DNA of 64,000 nt from an uncultured Bacteroidia bacterium (GCA_937922655.1 CALAJH010000001.1:248001-312000), one strand, 5' to 3'. Shown: positions 1 through 10,877, counted from the first letter of the stretch. Made by a program: numbers and translations. The notes: generated by a model not told the origin, from the sequence alone.

Positions 1-2632
1 CGACGGCCTGTTCGGTCGAACGCCGTATCATGTCGAAGAACAGCGCTTTTTCTTTGTCGGTCAAAGCGTTGAAAACGCCGGGATAGGACTTTAGAACTCT
101 CGGAAGAAGCTCTTCGAGGTTGGCGTTGGCGGCGTTGATGGCGCCGATGGGCGTGTTGATTTCGTGCGCAACGCCGGCAATCAACTGACCGAGAGCCGCC
201 ATTTTTTCCGACTGTACCAGTTGGTCTTGGGTTTTGGTGAGATTTTCGTAAGCGGCGGCCAATTCTTGATTGCTTTTTTCGAGTTCGGCTTTTTGTTTTT
301 GAACTTCGGCCGTACGTTCCTTGACGATTTTTTCCAACTCTTCCTTTTGCCGAACAAGCCGGGCGGAATTGAGCTTGACGGCGCCGAAAACCACGCCGCC
401 GAGCGCAACGGCAAAGAGAAGCATGGCCCAAACGGTTTTGTACCACGGCGTGGCTATCGCAAAAGCAAAAACGTACTCTTTGCTTACAACCCCGACGCCG
501 TTTTTGGCCTGCAAACGAAATTTGTAGTTTCCGTTGGCTAGGCCCGCAAACTTGACTTCGGCTTGGGTTTGCCAAGGCGACCATTCGGTTTCGCCCGAAC
601 CCTCGAGCAGATAACGATATTGCGTCCCATCGGCGTTAAAATACGAGGGAAAGGCAAAAGAGATTGCAACGGCGTTGAGAGAAAAAGGAAAGGTCGGTGT
701 TTGGTCGGTTGGTTGAAAATATACGGGCGCGTTGCGTGCACCGCTCCACGCACCGCCGAAATACACCGAATCCCGTCCAATAACGATGCTCCGAATCAAG
801 ACGGAAAAGTCTTTGTTGGGGGAAAACTCGCGTTTGCGGTCGTAACGCATAAGCGCCTCTTGATGTGCGACCCACACGCGTTCGTCGTTCAAAAAGAAGG
901 CTTCGGGCTTTTTGTTGAAAACGTTGATGGGCAGGGCGTCGTCGAACTTAAAGTCGCTTGCTTCGAGCGTAGCCAAGGTCAAACCCGTAGGCGTAAAAAG
1001 CCAATAGCGCGTGTCGGACTCGGAATAAAAATCACGGGGCGCGGGGCCGAAAACCTTGGTATACTTTTCGTTCAAAACGAATTTGTTGTCGCCGGGCAAA
1101 AAGTCAAACATGCCGGACTTTGTTTGAAAAGCGGGTTTGCCGACAATTTTACGGACGTAAACCGCGCCGTCGCTCAATCCGTCCTTGCCGCCGTATCTGA
1201 CAACCGTACCGCCTTTGACCCACGCCAGCCCGTGCGAACTTGTGCCCAACCACAAATTTTCCCCGTCTTCAACAACGGAAACGGCCTCAAAATTTACCCC
1301 CTCGATGGGGCCCAAGTCTTTGACGCCGCCCGCATCGGCCTGAAAACGGTTCACGCCCTTGGCATGACAAACGTAAAAACGTCCCGCTTGTCGGGAATCG
1401 GAAATCGAAAAACAAGGGATGTCGTTGAGATAAAGGGTTTTGGCGCCGCCGGTAACGTCGTAAAGCCCTTGGTTGGTGGCGGCGACCAATCGCGAACCGA
1501 TTTTTTTGAGCGACAAAACCTCGGCGTTCAAACCCGCGCCGGCAAATCCGCCGCCCGCCACCTCGCCGACAAAAAGACCCATGAGCGTGCCAACGTACAG
1601 TTTTGTGCCGTCTTCGACGATGGACGTGATTTTTCCCGAAATTCCCGAATAGCTGAAAACGGGCAACGAGGGCCGGACAAGCGTAAGACCGTAAGCGTGG
1701 GCTATCCACGCGCCGTTTTCGGCGTCGAGAAAAACGCTGTATATTTCATCGGACGGATAACCGCCCGCCTTGGAATAACGGTTCAACACCGCGCCCGTCG
1801 ACGACAAATGCATCGCGCCGCCACTATACGTCCCAATAAGCATGGAACCGTCCTTACCCATCGAGCCCGTGAAAATACCCGCGTTACGAAAGAGGTCGTT
1901 GGCGCCGCCGCTCATCGGCAAAAATTTGCCGCCCGAAGCGCCAACGAACATCCCTTCGTTCTCCGTACCGACGTAAACTTTGCCGTCGGGGGATTGGGCC
2001 ATAAATCTGATGTACGACGACGCCAGCGTTTCGCCGCCCGGCACGGGCGTCAAACGTCCACCCGAAAACGTGTGCAAGCCTTTTCCGTCGATGTTGACAA
2101 ACAGCGATTGGCCGTCGGTTCCCGAACCCGCAAACCCCGAAACGGGCGTGGCCGTGATGGTGGCCAACTTGCCGTCGTCTTTGGCCGTGAAAATAAAATT
2201 TTCGGCAACGTAATAGACGTTGTCGCCCAAACAATAAACCCTTTCGACGTCGGTAAGCTGTTGGGCTTTTTCCGGCAAATATTTTCGAAAAGAACGGTAT
2301 TCAAACCGTCCTTGTCCGTTGACGTCGAGGCAACCGACGTCGCTTTTTCCACCGACGTAAAGCTTTCCGTCCTTGTCAAGAGCGACGGCGCGGGCGGCGG
2401 TTTCGGTTTCGACCACGTCCCAACGGGCGCCGTCGTAAACAACAACCCCCGCGTCGTTGGCCATAAACATCATGCCTTGCGGATTTTGAGCGATGGACCA
2501 CATCGTCGGACGCGACGTGCCAAAGCGATAGACCCCAAAATCCTGTCGAAAAGGCGTTTGAGCAAAAGCGCCGACAACAAGCGCCGGCATCAAGAAAAAT
2601 GCAGTACTTATTCTTGACAAATGATTTTTCAT
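1..2632 (-). CDS. Two-component sensor histidine kinase with propeller sensor (3' end outside window)
   Basis: The frame is open from the ATG at 2632 to the left edge, giving 877 visible residues. An N-terminal signal peptide ([14 protein letters not shown]..., cleavage after about residue 24) is followed by repeated blades such as [15 protein letters not shown] and [15 protein letters not shown], typical of the two-component regulator propeller. A Y_Y_Y-type Ig domain follows at about residues 640-725 ([16 protein letters not shown]), then one membrane helix at about 730-750, then a coiled coil ([20 protein letters not shown]). The dimerisation/H-box is [14 protein letters not shown] near residue 825, with His as the expected phosphoacceptor. 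The ATPase domain would lie beyond the window, so whether a receiver or DNA-binding domain follows is unknown. The likely role is periplasmic sensing coupled to cytoplasmic phosphorylation. The ligand is unknown. Confidence 0.88.
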   Translation of the reverse strand, partial: MKNHLSRISTAFFLMPALVVGAFAQTPFRQDFGVYRFGTSRPTMWSIAQNPQGMMFMANDAGVVVYDGARWDVVETETAARAVALDKDGKLYVGGKSDVGCLDVNGQGRFEYRSFRKYLPEKAQQLTDVERVYCLGDNVYYVAENFIFTAKDDGKLATITATPVSGFAGSGTDGQSLFVNIDGKGLHTFSGGRLTPVPGGETLASSYIRFMAQSPDGKVYVGTENEGMFVGASGGKFLPMSGGANDLFRNAGIFTGSMGKDGSMLIGTYSGGAMHLSSTGAVLNRYSKAGGYPSDEIYSVFLDAENGAWIAHAYGLTLVRPSLPVFSYSGISGKITSIVEDGTKLYVGTLMGLFVGEVAGGGFAGAGLNAEVLSLKKIGSRLVAATNQGLYDVTGGAKTLYLNDIPCFSISDSRQAGRFYVCHAKGVNRFQADAGGVKDLGPIEGVNFEAVSVVEDGENLWLGTSSHGLAWVKGGTVVRYGGKDGLSDGAVYVRKIVGKPAFQTKSGMFDFLPGDNKFVLNEKYTKVFGPAPRDFYSESDTRYWLFTPTGLTLATLEASDFKFDDALPINVFNKKPEAFFLNDERVWVAHQEALMRYDRKREFSPNKDFSVLIRSIVIGRDSVYFGGAWSGARNAPVYFQPTDQTPTFPFSLNAVAISFAFPSYFNADGTQYRYLLEGSGETEWSPWQTQAEVKFAGLANGNYKFRLQAKNGVGVVSKEYVFAFAIATPWYKTVWAMLLFAVALGGVVFGAVKLNSARLVRQKEELEKIVKERTAEVQKQKAELEKSNQELAAAYENLTKTQDQLVQSEKMAALGQLIAGVAHEINTPIGAINAANANLEELLPRVLKSYPGVFNALTDKEKALFFDMIRRSTEQAV

Positions 2633-2756
2633 GAAATAAAACGTATCGCCGCAAGACGCAGGCTACTCTGCGCTTTGCTTACGCAAATTTGCAACAAAAA
2701 AATATAATTCCTTTCACAAACCTATTTTTTTGTCCGCGGGGGAAAAACAATTCAAA

Positions 2757-3683
2757 TTATGCGCGGGCGGCGTACTCTTCGTAGACCCGGGCGACGCCTT
2801 CGCCAAGCGGGATTCGGGGGCGAAACCCCGTGGCGAACAAACGCGAAACGTCCAAAAGTTTTTTCGGCGTGCCGTTGGGTTTGGACGTATCCCAACGAAT
2901 TTCGCCGCCGTAACCGACGATATCCTTGACCATAAGCGCCAAATCCTTGATGGACAGGTCCTCGCCCGTGCCAACGTTAATCGGTTCGGGCTCGTCGTAA
3001 TGTTGCATAAGATGAAGGCAGGCGGCGGCAAGGTCGTCGGCATGCAAAAATTCACGGAAGGGGGAACCGTCGCCCCAAAGCTCGACGAACGGCTTGGCCT
3101 CGCGCTTGGCCTCGTGAAACCTGCGTATCAACGCCGGCAAAACATGCGAATTTTCAAGGTCGTAATTGTCGTTGGGGCCGTAAAGATTGGTCGGCATGAC
3201 GCTCACAAAACGACAAGCGTACTGTTTTCGGTAGGCTTGGCACATTTTCAAACCGGCGATTTTGGCGACGGCGTAAGCCTCGTTGGTCGGTTCCAACGGC
3301 CCCGTCAAAAGATATTCCTCTTTTATCGGTTGCGGGCAATGTTTGGGGTAAATGCACGAACTTCCCAAAAACATGAGTTTTTTGACCCCGAACACATACG
3401 ATTGATGGATAACGTGGGTTTGGATGGCAAGGTTGTCGTACAAAAACTCGGCGGGATAAGTGGCGTTGGCCATGATGCCGCCGACTTTGGCCGCGGCCAA
3501 AAAAACGTATTCGGGCCTTTGGGACGCAAAAAAATCACGTACGGCGGCGCCGTCGCGCAAATCCAATTCTTTCGACGTTCGGACGACGAGGTTTTCATAG
3601 CCTTCGCTGTTCAAGGCCCTGACCAAGGCCGAACCGACCATTCCTCGATGACCGGCCACGTATATTTTCGCCGATTTTTCCAT
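2757..3683 (-). CDS. fcl: GDP-L-fucose synthase
   Basis: A 308-residue short-chain dehydrogenase that makes GDP-L-fucose from GDP-4-keto-6-deoxymannose by epimerisation and NADPH reduction. The nucleotide-binding motif [10 protein letters not shown] lies at residues 10-19. The catalytic triad is visible: Ser in LGSSCIYP (108/109), and Tyr137 and Lys141 in [20 protein letters not shown] is also characteristic of the family. The ATG at 3683 is preferred over upstream in-frame starts because it gives the normal N-terminus ([11 protein letters not shown]) and lies 16 bases after a TATCTTTG -7 box. No GDP-mannose dehydratase is in the window. The gene is divergent from the methyltransferase to its right. 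Fucose would feed surface polysaccharide or glycoprotein synthesis. Confidence 0.95.
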   Translation of the reverse strand: MEKSAKIYVAGHRGMVGSALVRALNSEGYENLVVRTSKELDLRDGAAVRDFFASQRPEYVFLAAAKVGGIMANATYPAEFLYDNLAIQTHVIHQSYVFGVKKLMFLGSSCIYPKHCPQPIKEEYLLTGPLEPTNEAYAVAKIAGLKMCQAYRKQYACRFVSVMPTNLYGPNDNYDLENSHVLPALIRRFHEAKREAKPFVELWGDGSPFREFLHADDLAAACLHLMQHYDEPEPINVGTGEDLSIKDLALMVKDIVGYGGEIRWDTSKPNGTPKKLLDVSRLFATGFRPRIPLGEGVARVYEEYAARA

Positions 3684-3699
3684 GACGACAAAATAGACG

Positions 3700-3707
3700 C
3701 AAAGATA
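3700..3707 (-). promoter_or_regulatory. -7 box TATCTTTG of fcl
   Basis: Matches the Bacteroidota TAnnTTTG element and lies 16 bases before the fcl ATG. Confidence 0.55.
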
Positions 3708-3793
3708 ACTCAAAACGGCGCGAAAACCACGCCCGTACCGAAAACGATGCTTTTTCACATACCGCCACGCCTCCACATAAAAAGCGCACGCCG

Positions 3794-3801
3794 TAAATTT
3801 G
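3794..3801 (+). promoter_or_regulatory. -7 box TAAATTTG of the m5C methyltransferase
   Basis: Lies 4 bases before the GTG start, so the transcript probably begins at or next to the start codon. It supports GTG 3806 as the true start. Confidence 0.65.
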
Positions 3802-3805
3802 CGTC

Positions 3806-4786
3806 GTGAAAACACAAAACGACGACGCGGTTGCGGCACCAACGCCGACGCTTGAACGGCTTTCGGGTTGGCGGGCGCTCGACCTTTTCGCGGGTATTGG
3901 AGGCATACGTTTGGGTTTTGAAGCCTTGGGGGTGGAAACGGTCTTCGCCTCCGAATGGGACAAGGACGCGGCCGACGTTTACGAATCCAACTTCGGTTTT
4001 CGGCCCGCCGGCGACATTACCCAAATTCTCCCCGAATCCGTCCCCGACCACGACCTGCTCTTGGCCGGCTTTCCTTGTCAGCCCTTCAGCATCATCGGAA
4101 AAAGGGAAGGTTTCGCCGACACGCGCGGCACCCTCTTCTTTTACATCGAAGAAATTCTGCGGGTCAAACGGCCGTTCGCCTTCCTGCTCGAAAACGTCAA
4201 ACAACTGCGTTCCCACGACGGCGGACGCACTTTTGCCACGATAATCGGACGGCTTCGACAATTGGGTTATTTTTTGCATTACACGGCGCTAAACGCCCTC
4301 GACTTTGGCCTGCCCCAAAAACGGGAGCGTATGTTCATCGTCGGTTTTCGGAAAAATTTGCCCTTTGTTTTCCCATCGCCCCTCGGCCCTTATACCCCGT
4401 TGTCGCAAATCTTGGAGCCGGACGGCGACGTTTGCCCCAAACTGTTCGCCTCGGAAAAAATCGTCTCGCAACGAAGGAAAAAAATAAAAAACGAACCGTT
4501 TTATCCGTCGATTTGGCACGAAAACAAAGGCGGAAATATTTCGATATTGCCGTATTCGTGCGCCCTGCGTTCGAACGGCTCCTACAACTATTTGTTGGTC
4601 AACGGCGTACGCCGCCCGTCGGTGCGCGAGATGTTGCGTTTGCAGGGCTTTGACGAAAGTTTTTCGATGAACGTCGGTTATACGGCGGCACGAAAACTCG
4701 CGGGCAACAGCGTGGCCGTTCCCGTAATTAAAGCCGTGGCCGAACGCATGGCCGCCGCTTGTACGTTCGTCTTCAAAGTCCAATGA
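3806..4786 (+). CDS. DNA (cytosine-5-)-methyltransferase, apparently solitary
   Basis: A 326-residue m5C DNA methyltransferase with the conserved motifs in order: I ([13 protein letters not shown], about residue 26), IV with the catalytic Cys91 (GFPCQPFS), VI (LLENVKQL, about 127-134), VIII ([11 protein letters not shown]), IX ([14 protein letters not shown]) and X ([12 protein letters not shown]). The region between VIII and IX should hold the target-recognition domain, and the recognised sequence cannot be read from this. The GTG start lies 4 bases after a perfect TAAATTTG box, which supports it over later starts. No restriction gene flanks it: the neighbours are fucose synthase and a GmhB-type phosphatase. 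It is therefore probably an orphan enzyme, or protects against a nuclease encoded elsewhere. Confidence 0.93.
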   Translation: MKTQNDDAVAAPTPTLERLSGWRALDLFAGIGGIRLGFEALGVETVFASEWDKDAADVYESNFGFRPAGDITQILPESVPDHDLLLAGFPCQPFSIIGKREGFADTRGTLFFYIEEILRVKRPFAFLLENVKQLRSHDGGRTFATIIGRLRQLGYFLHYTALNALDFGLPQKRERMFIVGFRKNLPFVFPSPLGPYTPLSQILEPDGDVCPKLFASEKIVSQRRKKIKNEPFYPSIWHENKGGNISILPYSCALRSNGSYNYLLVNGVRRPSVREMLRLQGFDESFSMNVGYTAARKLAGNSVAVPVIKAVAERMAAACTFVFKVQ

Positions 4787-4927
4787 GCAAAAAATTCAAA
4801 AAGTAAAACAAACCATGATGAAATAAATCATTTCCGTGATTATCGTTATTTTATCTGTTCAACGGCGCCCAAACAAATATTGCCGCCCTTGGCACGACGT
4901 TTGGTTACGGGCGCGATGGATTTTGGT

Positions 4928-4935
4928 TAATTTTG
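4928..4935 (+). promoter_or_regulatory. -7 box TAATTTTG of the GmhB-like gene
   Basis: Lies 17 bases before ATG 4953 and argues against the longer frame upstream. Confidence 0.6.
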
Positions 4936-4952
4936 CCCGCAAGACAAACGAT

Positions 4953-5462
4953 ATGCGGGCGGCGATATTCGACAGGGACGGGGTTGTCAACGTAGAGACG
5001 GGTTACGTCAGGCGCGAGGCGGACTTTGTCCTTGTGCCGGGCATTGAAGAACTTTTCGGTCGTTTGCACGCCGACGGATACGCCGTTTTCATTATCACCA
5101 ATCAGGGAGGGATTGATTTGGGCATGTACGACCGTACGTGGTTGAAAAAGTTGCATGCGCCGTTGTCGGAAATGGGGGTGAAAGAGATATTTTTTTGTCC
5201 CCACCACCCGCTTGTGGGTCGTTGTCTTTGTCGCAAACCGGAATCGTTGTTTTACGAACGGATAAAGGCTAGGCACGCCGTTTCGGCGGCGACGATGGTT
5301 GGGGATAGAGTTCGGGATTTGGCGCCCGCGCGAAAAATGGGATGGAAGACGGTTCGCATCGGTAAGGCCCACGCGGACGACCCGCCCTTCGCCCCCGATT
5401 TTTCGTTTGCCGACGTCGTTGAGTTGAACGACAATTATTTGTCGGTTTTTGCCAAAAACTGA
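4953..5462 (+). CDS. HAD-IIIA phosphatase, GmhB family (heptose-bisphosphate phosphatase-like)
   Basis: A 169-residue HAD-superfamily phosphatase. The nucleophile motif is FDRDGVVN at residues 6-13, motif II is IITNQGG, and motif IV is MVGDRVRDL. The zinc-binding loop CPHHP...CLCRKP is the mark of the GmhB/histidinol-phosphatase subfamily. GmhB dephosphorylates D-glycero-manno-heptose 1,7-bisphosphate during heptose synthesis for LPS or glycans. No other heptose gene is in the window, so substrate assignment rests on family resemblance only. The ATG at 4953 is chosen because it starts the domain directly and lies 17 bases after a TAATTTTG box. A longer in-frame extension upstream would run through that box. 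Confidence 0.85.
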   Translation: MRAAIFDRDGVVNVETGYVRREADFVLVPGIEELFGRLHADGYAVFIITNQGGIDLGMYDRTWLKKLHAPLSEMGVKEIFFCPHHPLVGRCLCRKPESLFYERIKARHAVSAATMVGDRVRDLAPARKMGWKTVRIGKAHADDPPFAPDFSFADVVELNDNYLSVFAKN

Positions 5463-5636
5463 AAAATCGGCACGTTTTTTCGGCGTGTTGCGCCAAAAAA
5501 TGTCATTCACGGCGGCTTTTTGGGTTATTGACGGTCGTTTTTGGCAAAAAATCGTTTCGGCACGCACTTTGTAGAAATTCCCCGCGAAGGGCGCAAGCCT
5601 AAAACCACAACCAAAAATTTAGATAGTAAAACAACA

Positions 5637-5912
5637 ATGAGCGTTAAAATCACTCCCTTGGCCGACAGGGTCGTTATCGAACCCGCACCGGCGGAAGAAA
5701 AAACGGCGGGGGGCATCATCATCCCCGACACCGCCAAGGAAAAACCCCAGCGCGGAACGGTCGTCGCAGCCGGTCCCGGCAAAAAAGACGAACCCACCAC
5801 CGTCAAACCCGGAGACGTCGTACTCTACGGCAAGTACGCCGGCACCGAAATTTCCATCGACGGCAAAGACTACCTTATCATGCGCGAAAGCGATTTATAC
5901 GCAATTATCTAA
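5637..5912 (+). CDS. groES: Co-chaperonin GroES (Hsp10)
   Basis: A 91-residue GroES, the usual length. It carries [20 protein letters not shown], the mobile loop ([16 protein letters not shown]), the [14 protein letters not shown] strand and the terminal [13 protein letters not shown]. It caps the GroEL folding chamber in the cytoplasm. The ATG at 5637 matches the family N-terminus ([12 protein letters not shown]). It sits 38 bases upstream of groEL in a standard bicistronic operon. No CIRCE inverted repeat is seen in the 175 bases upstream, so HrcA control of this operon is not supported by the sequence. Confidence 0.98.
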   Translation: MSVKITPLADRVVIEPAPAEEKTAGGIIIPDTAKEKPQRGTVVAAGPGKKDEPTTVKPGDVVLYGKYAGTEISIDGKDYLIMRESDLYAII

Positions 5913-5950
5913 ATCAATCCTTAAAAAACCGAAATTACCAATCCAAAAAT

Positions 5951-7603
5951 ATGGCAGGCAAGTTGATTAGCTTCGACGTAGAGGCGCGGGAAAAACTCAA
6001 AAAAGGCGTGGACGCTTTGGCGAACGCCGTAAAAGTAACGTTGGGTCCCCGCGGCCGAAACGTGGTCATTGACAAAAAATTCGGCGCACCCTTGGTCACG
6101 AAAGACGGCGTGACCGTCGCCAAAGAAATCGAACTCAAAGACCCCATCGAAAACATGGGGGCGCAAATGGTCAAGGAAGTGGCGTCGAAAACGGCGGACG
6201 TCGCCGGCGACGGTACCACCACCGCCACCGTTCTGGCCCAAGCCATCTTTCGCGAAGGCCTCAAAAACGTTACGGCCGGCGCCAACCCCATGGACATCAA
6301 ACGCGGCATCGAGGAAGCGACCAAAATCGTCGTGGCCGAACTCAAAAAAATGAGCCGCCCCATCTCGGGCTCCAAAGAAATTGCGCAGGTCGGCACCCTT
6401 TCCGCCAACAACGACGCCGAAATCGGCAACCTTATCGCCGAGGCGATGGAGAAAGTCGGCAAAGACGGCGTCATTACCGTCGAAGAAGCCAAGGGTATCG
6501 AAACCTACCTTGACACCGTCGAGGGTATGCAGTTCGACCGCGGCTACATCTCCCCTTACTTCGTGACCAACGCCGACAACATGACCGTCGAGTTGGACAA
6601 CCCCTACATCCTCATCTACGACAAAAAAATCTCGTCGATGAAGGATTTGTTGCCCATCCTTGAATCGGTCGTTCGCACCAACCGCCCGATGCTCATCATC
6701 GCCGAGGACGTCGACGGCGAGGCGCTTGCCACCTTGGTCGTAAACAAACTTCGGGGTTCGTTGCGCATCGCCGCCGTCAAAGCCCCGGGCTTCGGCGACC
6801 GTCGCAAAGCCATGCTCGAAGACATCGCCATCCTTACCGGCGGTCAGTTCATCTCCGAAGAACGCGGCTACAAACTCGAAAACGTTACGCTCGACTACCT
6901 CGGCGTTGCCGACAAAGTAACGATTGACAAAGACAACACGACCATCGTTGGCGGCGCGGGCAAAGCCGACGACATCAAGGCCCGCATCAACCAAATCAAG
7001 GCGCAAATCGAAACGACGACCTCCGACTACGACAAGGAGAAGTTGAACGAGCGTTTGGCCAAGTTGTCGGGCGGCGTAGCCGTGTTGTACATCGGCGCCC
7101 CGACCGAAGTCGAAATGAAAGAGAAAAAAGCGCGCGTCGAAGACGCCCTGCACGCCACGCGTGCGGCGGTCGAAGAAGGCATCGTACCGGGCGGCGGCGT
7201 GGCCTTCGTTCGCGCCATCCCCTCGATTGACAAAGGACGCGGCGGCATCAACGACAACTTCCTTAAAGGCGACGTGGGCATCGGCGTGGCCATCGTACGC
7301 CGCGCGCTCGAAGAACCGCTGCGTCAAATCGTGCGCAACGCCGGCCTTGAAGAGGCGCTCATCCTGCAAAAGGTGCGCGAATCCAAAAAAGACGACTTCG
7401 GCTTCAACGCCCGCACCGAAACCTACGAAAACCTCATCGAAACCGGCGTCATCGACCCGACCAAAGTCTCTCGCACCGCGTTGGAAAACGCCGCGTCCAT
7501 CGCCGGCTTGCTTCTGACCACCGAGTGCGTCATCACCGAAGAACCCGAACCCGCACCCAAAATGCCCGGCGGCATGGGCGGCGGCATGGGTATGGACATG
7601 TAA
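5951..7603 (+). CDS. groEL: Chaperonin GroEL (Hsp60)
   Basis: A 550-residue full-length chaperonin. It has the ATP-binding segment [16 protein letters not shown] near residue 85, KRGIEEATK, and the nucleotide-site [10 protein letters not shown] region. The C-terminal Gly-Met tail ([12 protein letters not shown]) is typical of GroEL. It forms the double-ring folding machine with GroES, encoded just upstream. A hairpin with a T-run follows at 7622-7649. Nothing in the sequence is unusual, and a single copy is seen here. Confidence 0.99.
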   Translation: MAGKLISFDVEAREKLKKGVDALANAVKVTLGPRGRNVVIDKKFGAPLVTKDGVTVAKEIELKDPIENMGAQMVKEVASKTADVAGDGTTTATVLAQAIFREGLKNVTAGANPMDIKRGIEEATKIVVAELKKMSRPISGSKEIAQVGTLSANNDAEIGNLIAEAMEKVGKDGVITVEEAKGIETYLDTVEGMQFDRGYISPYFVTNADNMTVELDNPYILIYDKKISSMKDLLPILESVVRTNRPMLIIAEDVDGEALATLVVNKLRGSLRIAAVKAPGFGDRRKAMLEDIAILTGGQFISEERGYKLENVTLDYLGVADKVTIDKDNTTIVGGAGKADDIKARINQIKAQIETTTSDYDKEKLNERLAKLSGGVAVLYIGAPTEVEMKEKKARVEDALHATRAAVEEGIVPGGGVAFVRAIPSIDKGRGGINDNFLKGDVGIGVAIVRRALEEPLRQIVRNAGLEEALILQKVRESKKDDFGFNARTETYENLIETGVIDPTKVSRTALENAASIAGLLLTTECVITEEPEPAPKMPGGMGGGMGMDM

Positions 7604-7621
7604 TTCCCCAAGATTTATCGC

Positions 7622-7649
7622 AAAAGGGCGCCCCACGGCGCCCTTTTTT
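7622..7649 (+). terminator. Rho-independent terminator after groEL
   Basis: An 11-bp stem (7622-7632 with 7637-7647) around the loop CCAC, GC-rich at its top, whose descending arm runs into six T. Confidence 0.9.
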
Positions 7650-7891
7650 GTTGGCAATAAAATAAACAAACGACCAAAATCACTTCTTGACGTCTTCAAA
7701 TTATTTGCTTGCCAAAGATAATTGTTTTTAATCCCGGTCGATTGTCCGTCGTTATCGGTTTAATACCGTGTCGTGGATTTTGATTTTTCACCAAAACCAT
7801 TAACCATACTTATAAAAAAAAAACCAACACAAAAAACGACGGCAATCGGAATAAAACAAAACTTCGCATGGGAAAATATTTTCCGTCAAAG

Positions 7892-8619
7892 TCAATTCAT
7901 TGAATTCAACTTGACGATTTTTTCCCAATCCAACTCGCCCGTTGGTTTGCAATATGCATTGATAAATTCAAAAGTAAGTTTATTGAGTATTTGGGCATAA
8001 GCGGCCATAAAATTCTCGGAATGTTTATTGGCTTTATGGCCAAGAGGTTCGATGATGTCCATGTACAGTGACGGAGAGCCCGAGACAAATTCCCAAAATT
8101 TGGAACCACAGTATTTTTCGTATCCGTCTTTGTGAATTTGGGTCTCTTTTCCGTAACAACAACCGTTTACGCAACGTATTTCGCGCTTAACGTTTCCGGA
8201 GGTTCGCAAGGTTTTTATCGCCTTGGAAAATTCAAGTTTCATTTTTTTGATTTGACTACTGTTGCCCCAATTCGGCCCGGATTTAATATTGACTAAATAA
8301 CGAACGGCGTCCTTTTCAAATTCTAAATCTATTCCTTCAATACCCGATTTCTTTCCGCCATAAACCAATTGATTTATGTGTATCGCAAGACCTTCGAGCC
8401 AATCGCCAAACAAAGCTTCCTCACTCGACGACAAATAGGCGTCCACGATGTTTCTTACAAAATCCGCCGCCGTTTGAATGTTTTTTGCTTTTAAGGATTT
8501 TTGCGTTTGACGATAGCGTCAAGTTTGATTTTTCCAACGGATTCAACTCGCTTTCGGTGAAAGGTCTCGATATTGTTTTCGACGTATGCGACAACGTCGT
8601 CAATGTTGAGGGGATTCAT
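7892..8619 (-). pseudogene. Type II restriction endonuclease, PmeII/EcoO109I-like, frameshifted
   Basis: Two adjacent frames together resemble one PD-(D/E)XK nuclease of about 240 residues. The first begins at ATG 8619, overlaps the methyltransferase stop as ATGA, and reads MNPLNIDDVVAYVEN... to ...DAIVKRKNP before a TAA at 8491-8493. The second resumes one base back (TTA AAA GCA) as LKAKNIQTAADFVRNIVDAYLSS and runs to the stop at 7892. It contains GIDLEFEKD...YLVNIKSG (probable catalytic Asp and Lys), GPNWGNSSQ, CCYG and LDWEKIV. Relatives, as I remember them, read KRKNPYLFKAKN across the junction, so about 7 bases appear deleted. A -1 ribosomal slip would restore a protein lacking two residues, so inactivity is likely but not certain. 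Family naming is from memory of conserved motifs. Confidence 0.78.
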
Positions 8620-9464
8620 AACATACGGGCCGAAGCAAATAAACCAACGTTTCGAGAGGATAGTTTTTCCATAACGGCACGACAATAATCCTCGTTTACA
8701 TCTATTCCCACCGCGATCCTATCGAGTTCCAAAGCTACATCGAGCGTCGTTCCCGAACCCATAAACGGATCCAAAACGACGTCTCCGGGACGGGTGAAAA
8801 GACGTACGAACCAACGAGGCAAAGCGGGCGGAAAAGCGGCGGAATGGTTTTTGTTGCCGCACTCGGTCGCCAAGTGCAAGACGTTGGTCGGATAAGACAT
8901 TTCCCTACCCAGCCAATGGGAGATGTTTTTTCCAAACCCGCTTCCCGCTTTGGAGGGATCGCGAATTTTGTCGGTTTCACTCAAATTCTTCAACCGGGAT
9001 TTGGCCCAATTGCCCATCGGCTCCATGACCTCCTCCTGATACATATTAAACTTGCGGGACTTGTTGAACTGCAACAATCTTTCCCATGCGTCGCGAAAAC
9101 GATTGGGCCACTTGCCCGGGTAACAATTTTTTTTATGCCAAATAAATTCTTCGGTCCAAAGCCAGCCGGACTTGCGCATTTCCAAAATCAATTCCAGCAC
9201 GTAAACATGGCGTTCGCCGTTCTGCACTTTTTCTTTGATGTTGAGAACAAAAGTACCGGTGGGTTTCAATACACGCCGAAGTTCCGCAGCAACGGGCATG
9301 AACCATTCGACGTATTTGTCGGGAGATACGCCGCCGTAAGAAAACTTTCTTTGGTCGGCGTAAGGAGGCGAGGTTACGATAAGATCTATACTTTCGTCGG
9401 TGATTTTTTTCAACTCGTTTCGGGCGTCGCCGCAAAAAATTTTTACGCTTTCGGTCATAAACAT
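8616..9464 (-). CDS. Site-specific DNA methyltransferase (beta-class, probably N4-cytosine) of a type II RM system
   Basis: A 282-residue amino-methyltransferase. The catalytic motif IV TSPPY (residues 31-35) comes before the SAM-binding motif I DPFMGSGTT (232-240), the order expected of the beta class. SPPY is usual for N4-cytosine enzymes, though N6-adenine is possible. The middle region (WHKKNCYPGKWPNRFRDAWE) likely includes target recognition. The start may be the ATG at 9464 or at 9458. Its TGA overlaps the ATG of the restriction nuclease gene as ATGA, so the two form a translationally coupled RM pair. Because the nuclease frame is broken, this methylase may now act alone. Confidence 0.92.
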   Translation of the reverse strand: MFMTESVKIFCGDARNELKKITDESIDLIVTSPPYADQRKFSYGGVSPDKYVEWFMPVAAELRRVLKPTGTFVLNIKEKVQNGERHVYVLELILEMRKSGWLWTEEFIWHKKNCYPGKWPNRFRDAWERLLQFNKSRKFNMYQEEVMEPMGNWAKSRLKNLSETDKIRDPSKAGSGFGKNISHWLGREMSYPTNVLHLATECGNKNHSAAFPPALPRWFVRLFTRPGDVVLDPFMGSGTTLDVALELDRIAVGIDVNEDYCRAVMEKLSSRNVGLFASARML

Positions 9465-9686
9465 AGATTGAAAGTTTTATTTTTTCTTCGGCCGAAGACC
9501 TTGGCGCCAACGGCGGCTGTAACGCAAAGATAATCATTTTAGAACCTTACGATTGTGGACAAAGTAATCAATGAAAAAGAAATATCCACAAACAATCGAA
9601 AAGCTCAAACGTCGTTCAGCGTTGTTTGCCCAAAAAACCAACATTTCTTCTACTTTTTTATATATTTTCTTTAAATTCGCGACGTT

Positions 9687-10877
9687 ATGGGCGGATACGA
9701 AAAAATACGCGCTCAGTTGGCGCGGGAGCTGGAAGAGACGAAAGAAGCGGGACTGTTTAAGACCGAACGGCTCATCGCCGGGCCGCAGGGGGTGGAAATC
9801 ACGCTGAGCGACGGGCGCAAGGTACTCAACTTTTGCGCCAACAACTATTTGGGTTTGTCGAGCCATCCGAGGGTGCTGGCGGCGGCGAAGGCGGCTTTGG
9901 ACCGTTACGGTTACGGCATGTCGTCGGTGCGCTTTATTTGCGGCACCCAAGACCAACACAAACACCTCGAAGAAACGACGGCCAAGTTCGTCGGCGCCGA
10001 GGATTGTATTTTATACGCGGCGTGTTTCGACGCCAACGGCGGGGTGTTCGAACCGCTTTTGGGTCCCGACGACGCCGTCGTATCCGACGCCCTCAACCAC
10101 GCCAGCATCATCGACGGCGTGCGCCTTTGCAAAGCCAAGCGCTACGTTTACGCCCACAACGACCTCGACGAACTCGAATCCCGACTCAAAGAAGCCCAAG
10201 GCGCAAGACGCATACTCATCGCCACCGACGGCTGTTTTTCCATGGACGGCACCATCGGCAGGCTTGACGACATTTGCAACCTCGCCGACCGCTACGGTGC
10301 CATAACCATGGTCGACGAATGCCACGCCACGGGATTTTTGGGTAAAACGGGACGCGGAACCATCGAATACCGCAACGTCATCGGACGGGTGGACATTATC
10401 ACCGGCACCTACGGCAAGGCGTTGGGCGGCGCTTTGGGAGGTTTTACCGCCGCAAGAAAGGAAATCGTCGAAATTTTGCGCCAACGTTCCCGGCCCTACC
10501 TTTTTTCCAATTCGTTGCCGCCGGCGGTGGTCGGCGCCACGCTCGAAGTTTTCAAATTGCTCGAAGAAAGCACCGAACTGCGCGACAAACTCGAACGCAA
10601 CACCCAATACTTCCGCCGACGCATGACCGAAGAAGGTTTCGACCTCAAAGCCGGCGAGCATCCCATCGTCCCGGTCATGCTTTACGACGCGCCTTTGGCC
10701 CAACGTTTTGCCCACGCCCTTTTGGACGAAGGCGTTTACGCCGTCGGATTTTTTTACCCCGTCGTTCCCAAAGGACAAGCCCGCATTCGTTTGCAACTTT
10801 CCGCCGCACACGAAATCGAACACATCGACCGAGCCGTGCAGGCGTTTATCAACGTCCGCAAAAAATTGAGCGCTTAA
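9687..10877 (+). CDS. kbl: Glycine C-acetyltransferase (2-amino-3-ketobutyrate CoA ligase)
   Basis: A 396-residue PLP enzyme of the alpha-oxoamine synthase family, the normal Kbl length. It has [14 protein letters not shown] near the N-terminus, [23 protein letters not shown] with the cofactor-binding Asp, and [13 protein letters not shown] with the PLP-binding lysine. It cleaves 2-amino-3-ketobutyrate with CoA to glycine and acetyl-CoA, the second step of threonine breakdown. Threonine dehydrogenase, its usual partner, is not in the window. The ATG gives the standard N-terminus. It is followed 26 bases later by an unrelated TPM-domain gene. Confidence 0.96.
   Translation: MGGYEKIRAQLARELEETKEAGLFKTERLIAGPQGVEITLSDGRKVLNFCANNYLGLSSHPRVLAAAKAALDRYGYGMSSVRFICGTQDQHKHLEETTAKFVGAEDCILYAACFDANGGVFEPLLGPDDAVVSDALNHASIIDGVRLCKAKRYVYAHNDLDELESRLKEAQGARRILIATDGCFSMDGTIGRLDDICNLADRYGAITMVDECHATGFLGKTGRGTIEYRNVIGRVDIITGTYGKALGGALGGFTAARKEIVEILRQRSRPYLFSNSLPPAVVGATLEVFKLLEESTELRDKLERNTQYFRRRMTEEGFDLKAGEHPIVPVMLYDAPLAQRFAHALLDEGVYAVGFFYPVVPKGQARIRLQLSAAHEIEHIDRAVQAFINVRKKLSA

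Noticed and set aside
563-2617. A 684-codon open frame on the plus strand
   Set aside because: It lies opposite the sensor kinase. Its translation is low-complexity, Arg/Gly/Val-rich and matches nothing, and it arises from GNC-rich codons read backwards.
3806-4786. Pairing this m5C methylase with the nuclease at 7892-8619
   Set aside because: The nuclease is ATGA-coupled to the methylase at 8616-9464, and four intact unrelated genes, including groES-groEL, separate the two loci.
5463-5636. A CIRCE heat-shock operator before groES
   Set aside because: The TTAGCACTC-N9-GAGTGCTAA inverted repeat is not present.
5921-7699. A 592-codon open frame opposite groEL
   Set aside because: Pure complement of groEL codons, rich in Phe, Gly, Asp and Val, with no start context or domain.
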